Part shown: in pieces, positions 9,242 to 11,818 of the stretch
Layout of the letters: each line of letters begins with the position of its first letter
Numbering within the stretch: position 1 is the first letter of the stretch
Assembly: GCA_019661745.1 (NCBI GenBank)
Contig: JAIFTM010000030.1
Coordinates: forward strand, 1-11,818
DNA: 11,818 nt
Reading direction: 5' to 3'
Source of the DNA: Mollicutes bacterium PWAP
Lineage (GTDB): Bacteria; Bacillota_I; Bacilli_A; Mycoplasmatales; Metamycoplasmataceae
Position numbers and translations under genes: made by a program
Notes under the pieces: generated by a model
What the model saw: the letters and a program-made list of their open reading frames with translations, nothing else
The model's database searches: none
Told to the model about the DNA's origin: nothing

Positions 9242-9463
9242 ATGATTCCATATATTATTGATTTGCATGGGCTTGATTCAACTGAAGCCGTTTCATCTTT
9301 AGAAACGGCTTCAATTTCTTTAGATGAAGGTTCTATTTCAGAACTAGTTGTAATCACGGGTAATGGTTTTGTTTTGAAAGATTTAACTTTTGAATGAGCT
9401 ATAAAAAAAGGCTATGAAGTGCGTTATGAAAATGGAAATAAAGGCACAATAATTATTTATTAA
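9242..9463 (+). CDS. stand-alone Smr-domain protein
   Basis: This 73-aa protein is nearly all Smr domain. It opens with IIDLHGLDSTEA (5-16), the first conserved Smr motif (D-L-H-G-L and E-A), has VVITGNG (36-42) in place of the second motif (usually HGxG or TGxG), and ends GNKGTIIIY, like the closing G-x-hydrophobic strand. Smr domains occur at the C-terminus of MutS2 or alone; several are nicking endonucleases on DNA or RNA, for example at collided ribosomes, but activity here is not shown. The ATG directly follows the stop of the winged-helix gene (TAA then ATG) and only a weak AGG precedes it, so translation is probably coupled to that gene. One UGA codon (near 9395) is Trp. The coding sequence contains a striking 12-bp inverted repeat (9283-9313). 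It is the last gene of the operon. Confidence 0.8.
9283..9313. repeat. 12-bp perfect inverted repeat inside the Smr gene
   Basis: TGAAGCCGTTTC (9283-9294) and GAAACGGCTTCA (9302-9313) are exact reverse complements separated by a 7-nt loop. Six of the 12 pairs are G-C, far above local composition, so the mRNA hairpin should be the most stable structure in the neighbourhood. It lies about 40 nt after the start codon and has no following T-run, so it is not an intrinsic terminator. It may be an mRNA control or processing structure, a protein-binding site, or chance within codons for an E-A-V-S and E-T-A-S repeat-like stretch. Confidence 0.9.
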
Positions 9464-9464
9464 T

Positions 9465-9491
9465 AAAAAAATGCAAAAAATGCATTTTTTT
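9465..9491 (+). terminator. intrinsic terminator ending the smc operon
   Basis: AAAAAAATGCA (9465-9475) pairs with TGCATTTTTTT (9481-9491) over a 5-nt A loop, giving an 11-bp perfect stem whose 3' arm is the T-run. It begins 2 nt after the Smr stop codon. The symmetric A and T runs would allow function on both strands, but no gene converges from the right. Confidence 0.85.
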
Positions 9492-9538
9492 ATTTTGTTT
9501 TTAAACAATATATTTTATAAAAAGAATTTAAAAGTACC

Positions 9539-9544
9539 TATAAT
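9539..9544 (+). promoter_or_regulatory. promoter -10 box for pyk
   Basis: A perfect TATAAT lies 45 nt before the pyk ATG and after the preceding terminator. No good -35 is seen at the expected spacing. A start near 9551 gives a leader of about 38 nt, ending in a strong AAGGAG at 9579-9584. The strong ribosome site suits a highly expressed glycolytic gene. No riboswitch-like structure is seen in the leader. Confidence 0.65.
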
Positions 9545-9588
9545 ATTAAATGTATTTTAAAAAAAGATTTTAAAAAATAAGGAGAAAT

Positions 9589-11010
9589 ATGAAAACTACA
9601 GATAAAAGAACAAAGATCATTGCTACTATTGGTCCTGCTACTCACTCTGCTGAAAAAATTGAACAATTATTCGATGCTGGTATGACAACAGTTAGACTAA
9701 ATTTTTCACATGGTGATCACAAGGAACAAGGAGATAGAATTGTATTTGTTAGAGAAGTTGCTTCTAAAAGAGGGATTCCAATATCAATTGCTTTAGACAC
9801 AAAAGGTCCTGAAATTAGAGTTGGTAAATTTCAAGGTGGTAAACAACCTATTTCAGTTGGTCAAAAAATTACAATATTTACTTTAAATGAAGATTTTGCT
9901 AATAAAGAATGTGGACAAGGAGAAATGACTGTTGCTTATGACATGTCACAAGACCTCGAAGTTGGTAAAACTGTTTTAGTTGATGATGGCAAATTACAAC
10001 TTGAAGTAATAGAAGTTACTCCAGGTATTGTTAAAACTATTGCAAAAAACCACCACGTTGTTAAAACTAACAAAAGAGTTAATCTTCCGGGAACAAAATT
10101 TTCAATGCCTTTCTTAGCTGAAAAAGATAAAAATGACATTAGATATGGGGCAAAAATTGGTGTTGATTATATTTTTGCATCATTCGTTAATACACCTGAA
10201 GATATAAATGAAATTAAAGATATTCTTAAAGAAGAAAATTCTGAAGAAATTATGGTATTTGCTAAAATTGAATCTCAATATGCTGTTGATAACTTTGATG
10301 CAATAGTTGAATCTACAGATGGTGTTATGGTAGCTAGAGGAGATCTTGGTTTAGAAATACCTTACTATGAAGTTCCTGTTGCTCAAAAAATGATGATTAG
10401 AAAAATGAGAGATGCAGGTAAGCCAGTTATTGTTGCTACTCAAATGTTAGATTCTATGGAATCAAATCCTCAACCAACTAGAGCTGAAGTTTCAGATGTT
10501 TACTTAGCTACAGAACTTGGTGCTGACGCTACTATGCTTTCAGGTGAATCAGCTGCTGGAGAATACCCTGTTGAATCAGTTCAAGTTATGGCTACAATAA
10601 ACATGACTGCTGAAAGAGAATTCTATAATAAAGAATACTACAAAAATTATTTAAAAGGTTTAGCAAAACCTTCTAATAAAAGAGAAGAAATTGCTATGTT
10701 GGTAACTAAAAAAGCTCAAAATGGTGATTTTAAATATTCTGTTGTTCTTTCAAAAACAGGAAAACTTCTTAATGTTGTTTCAAAATTCAGACCTAATACT
10801 GCAATTATTGGTGTTACTGAAAACGAAAAACAAATTACAAAATTTGGAGCTGTATCATCAGTTTTTGTTATTCCAGGAACTAAAGCATTTATTTCTATGC
10901 ATAAAGATGTAGAAAAGGAAGCTAAAAAAGCTGTTGCTTTATATGGTGCTGAAAAAGGTGACAAATTCTTAGTTGTTGAAAACGAAAAAGTTTCAGAATT
11001 CATATTTTAA
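9589..11010 (+). CDS. pyk: pyruvate kinase
   Basis: Pyruvate kinase is the last glycolytic enzyme: phosphoenolpyruvate + ADP to pyruvate + ATP, in the cytosol, and a main ATP source for organisms that live by fermentation. At 473 aa it is the standard length without the extra C-terminal PEP-utilising domain found in some Firmicutes. Motifs in order are KIIATIGPAT (9-18), VRLNFSHG (35-42; R36, N38, S40), LDTKGPEIR (69-77), FAKIES (224-229; catalytic K226, metal ligand E228), MVARGDLG (247-254; metal ligand D252), VATQMLDSM, and the ADATMLSGESAAGEYPVE segment. The allosteric C-domain follows. No UGA codon is needed. Start is set by AAGGAG at 9579-9584. It stands alone between two terminators, so it is regulated separately from the smc operon. 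Confidence 0.98.
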   Translation: MKTTDKRTKIIATIGPATHSAEKIEQLFDAGMTTVRLNFSHGDHKEQGDRIVFVREVASKRGIPISIALDTKGPEIRVGKFQGGKQPISVGQKITIFTLNEDFANKECGQGEMTVAYDMSQDLEVGKTVLVDDGKLQLEVIEVTPGIVKTIAKNHHVVKTNKRVNLPGTKFSMPFLAEKDKNDIRYGAKIGVDYIFASFVNTPEDINEIKDILKEENSEEIMVFAKIESQYAVDNFDAIVESTDGVMVARGDLGLEIPYYEVPVAQKMMIRKMRDAGKPVIVATQMLDSMESNPQPTRAEVSDVYLATELGADATMLSGESAAGEYPVESVQVMATINMTAEREFYNKEYYKNYLKGLAKPSNKREEIAMLVTKKAQNGDFKYSVVLSKTGKLLNVVSKFRPNTAIIGVTENEKQITKFGAVSSVFVIPGTKAFISMHKDVEKEAKKAVALYGAEKGDKFLVVENEKVSEFIF

Positions 11011-11031
11011 TTAAATAACTTAAAATTGTTT

Positions 11032-11054
11032 AAGAACCATTAGGTTCTTTTTTT
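11032..11054 (+). terminator. intrinsic terminator after pyk
   Basis: AAGAACC (11032-11038), loop ATTA, GGTTCTT (11043-11049), then T's to 11054: a 7-bp perfect stem with three G-C pairs and a classic U-tract, 21 nt after the pyk stop. Its T-run merges directly into the -10 region of the next gene. Confidence 0.9.
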
Positions 11055-11066
11055 ATAATCTATAAT
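11054..11066 (+). promoter_or_regulatory. tandem -10 boxes for the metallopeptidase gene
   Basis: Two perfect TATAAT hexamers occur one after the other, at 11054-11059 and 11061-11066. The second ends only 6 nt before the ATG at 11073, so transcription would start at or next to the A of the start codon. The first would leave a leader of about 5-7 nt. No Shine-Dalgarno sequence is present. No -35 can be recognised, since that region is the pyk terminator. Confidence 0.55.
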
Positions 11067-11072
11067 TATTTT

Positions 11073-11765
11073 ATGAGTAATTTATTAATGTTTAGAAGAA
11101 AAGGAAAAAGTATTTATGTAGTAGTAAAATATACTAATAATAAAAACATTTATCTTAAATATAAAGAAAACGAAATTATTTTAGAAACGCCTACGGAAGT
11201 AGAAGAATTTATTTTAAGAAATTTTGTTGAAAAAAACTTAGATAAGTTTTTAAAATTAAAAGAAAATACTAATTTTGAAAAACACTTCGATTTTAATAAA
11301 AAATATATTTATATTGATGGAAAAAAAGAATTTTTTACAATTTTAAATGGTTTTAATAAACCTAAATTTATAAAAAAAGGAAATAATTATTACTTCCAAA
11401 CTCAAAATAATACTTTAGAAGAATTTAAAAGCGCTTATAAATCTCTATTTAAAAAAGATTTATTAAAAGAAATGACTTTATTAAGTAAAAATATTGCTAC
11501 AGAAATGGAAATCGAAGATCACGTTATAAAAGTCAGTGATAAAATTAGTAATTGAGGGAGCAACTTAGTTCAAAAAAAACAAATCACTTATGCAATAATG
11601 CTCAATCATTTTTCAAAAGATTTCAAAAGATATTTAGCAGTTCATGAATTGACACATAACTTATATCCTAATCACTCTAAAAAGTTTTGAAATAAAATTT
11701 CTTTATATGTTCCAAATTGAAAAGATATTAGAGATAATTTAAATAAAGGAAAACATTGTTTATAA
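11073..11765 (+). CDS. YgjP-like (DUF45) zinc metallopeptidase
   Basis: This 230-aa protein matches the YgjP/DUF45 group of putative zinc-dependent metallopeptidases. The N-terminal half (about 1-140) is Lys-rich beta/alpha sequence as in the family. WGS (161-163) is followed by the core VHELTH (190-195, zinc ligands H191 and H195, catalytic E192) and then NHSKKFW (200-206, third ligand H201). The family usually reads WGSC; here the Cys position is Asn. No signal peptide or membrane segment is seen, so it is probably cytosolic. Its physiological substrate is unknown. Three UGA codons (near 11553, 11688 and 11718) are Trp, so the standard code would cut off the whole catalytic part. There is no ribosome site; the -10 boxes directly precede the ATG. 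It is transcribed apart from pyk. Confidence 0.85.
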
Positions 11766-11818
11766 ATTTTAATATTTTCTAAAAAGTTATGTTATATCAA
11801 AATAATAATTTAAAAATA
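11766..11818. other. non-coding tail of the window
   Basis: The final 53 nt are AT-rich with no gene and no convincing hairpin terminator. TGTTATAT near 11789 resembles a degenerate extended -10, but the window ends before a start codon could be tested. Confidence 0.4.

Noticed and set aside
10716..11003. Open frames on the minus strand (and a shorter + frame at 10721-10912) within pyk
   Set aside because: They are shadows of the pyruvate kinase C-terminal domain in low-GC sequence, with no independent coding signs.
11611..11630. Tandem 10-bp repeat TTTCAAAAGA in the metallopeptidase gene
   Set aside because: Only two copies of a low-complexity unit, encoding different residues in different frames; no sign of phase variation or function.

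Overview
The window comes from a very AT-rich mollicute of the Mycoplasma type. In-frame UGA codons must be read as tryptophan in eight of the ten complete genes, and when they are, every gene becomes an intact, family-consistent protein. Almost all Trp codons are UGA, Arg is mostly AGA, intergenic gaps are tiny, and every supported gene is on the + strand. I cannot name the species from sequence alone.

Layout. Positions 1-78 may be the 3' end of a preceding gene. A MATE-family membrane transporter (121-1635) follows. Next comes rpmB (ribosomal protein L28, 1708-1902) with its own promoter and a weak terminator. A second promoter, overlapped by a short perfect palindrome (1985-2002), opens a tightly packed seven-gene run: an Asp23/Gls24-family protein, fakA (DAK2-type fatty acid kinase), plsX, rnc, smc, a degenerate OmpR/PhoB-type response-regulator-like protein, and a stand-alone Smr-domain protein. 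The run ends in a clear terminator at 9465-9491. Within it, genes overlap by 1 nt or are separated by at most 12 nt. Pyruvate kinase (pyk, 9589-11010) is a monocistron with its own promoter and terminator. It is followed by a YgjP-like zinc metallopeptidase (11073-11765), whose -10 element lies so close to the ATG that the mRNA may be leaderless.

How the genes work together. The order rpmB / yloU-yloV(fakA) / plsX / rnc / smc is the Bacillus-type cluster with fapR and the de novo fatty-acid synthesis genes missing. What remains fits scavenging: FakA phosphorylates host-derived fatty acids and PlsX links acyl-phosphate to phospholipid synthesis. RNase III and SMC serve RNA processing and chromosome compaction.

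The least expected part is the operon's tail, a winged-helix protein with a receiver-like N-terminus that lacks all phosphorylation residues, followed by a tiny Smr protein whose own coding sequence carries a 12-bp perfect, GC-rich inverted repeat. Mycoplasmas are generally regarded as lacking two-component systems, so this orphan regulator is the best candidate in the window for undescribed biology.
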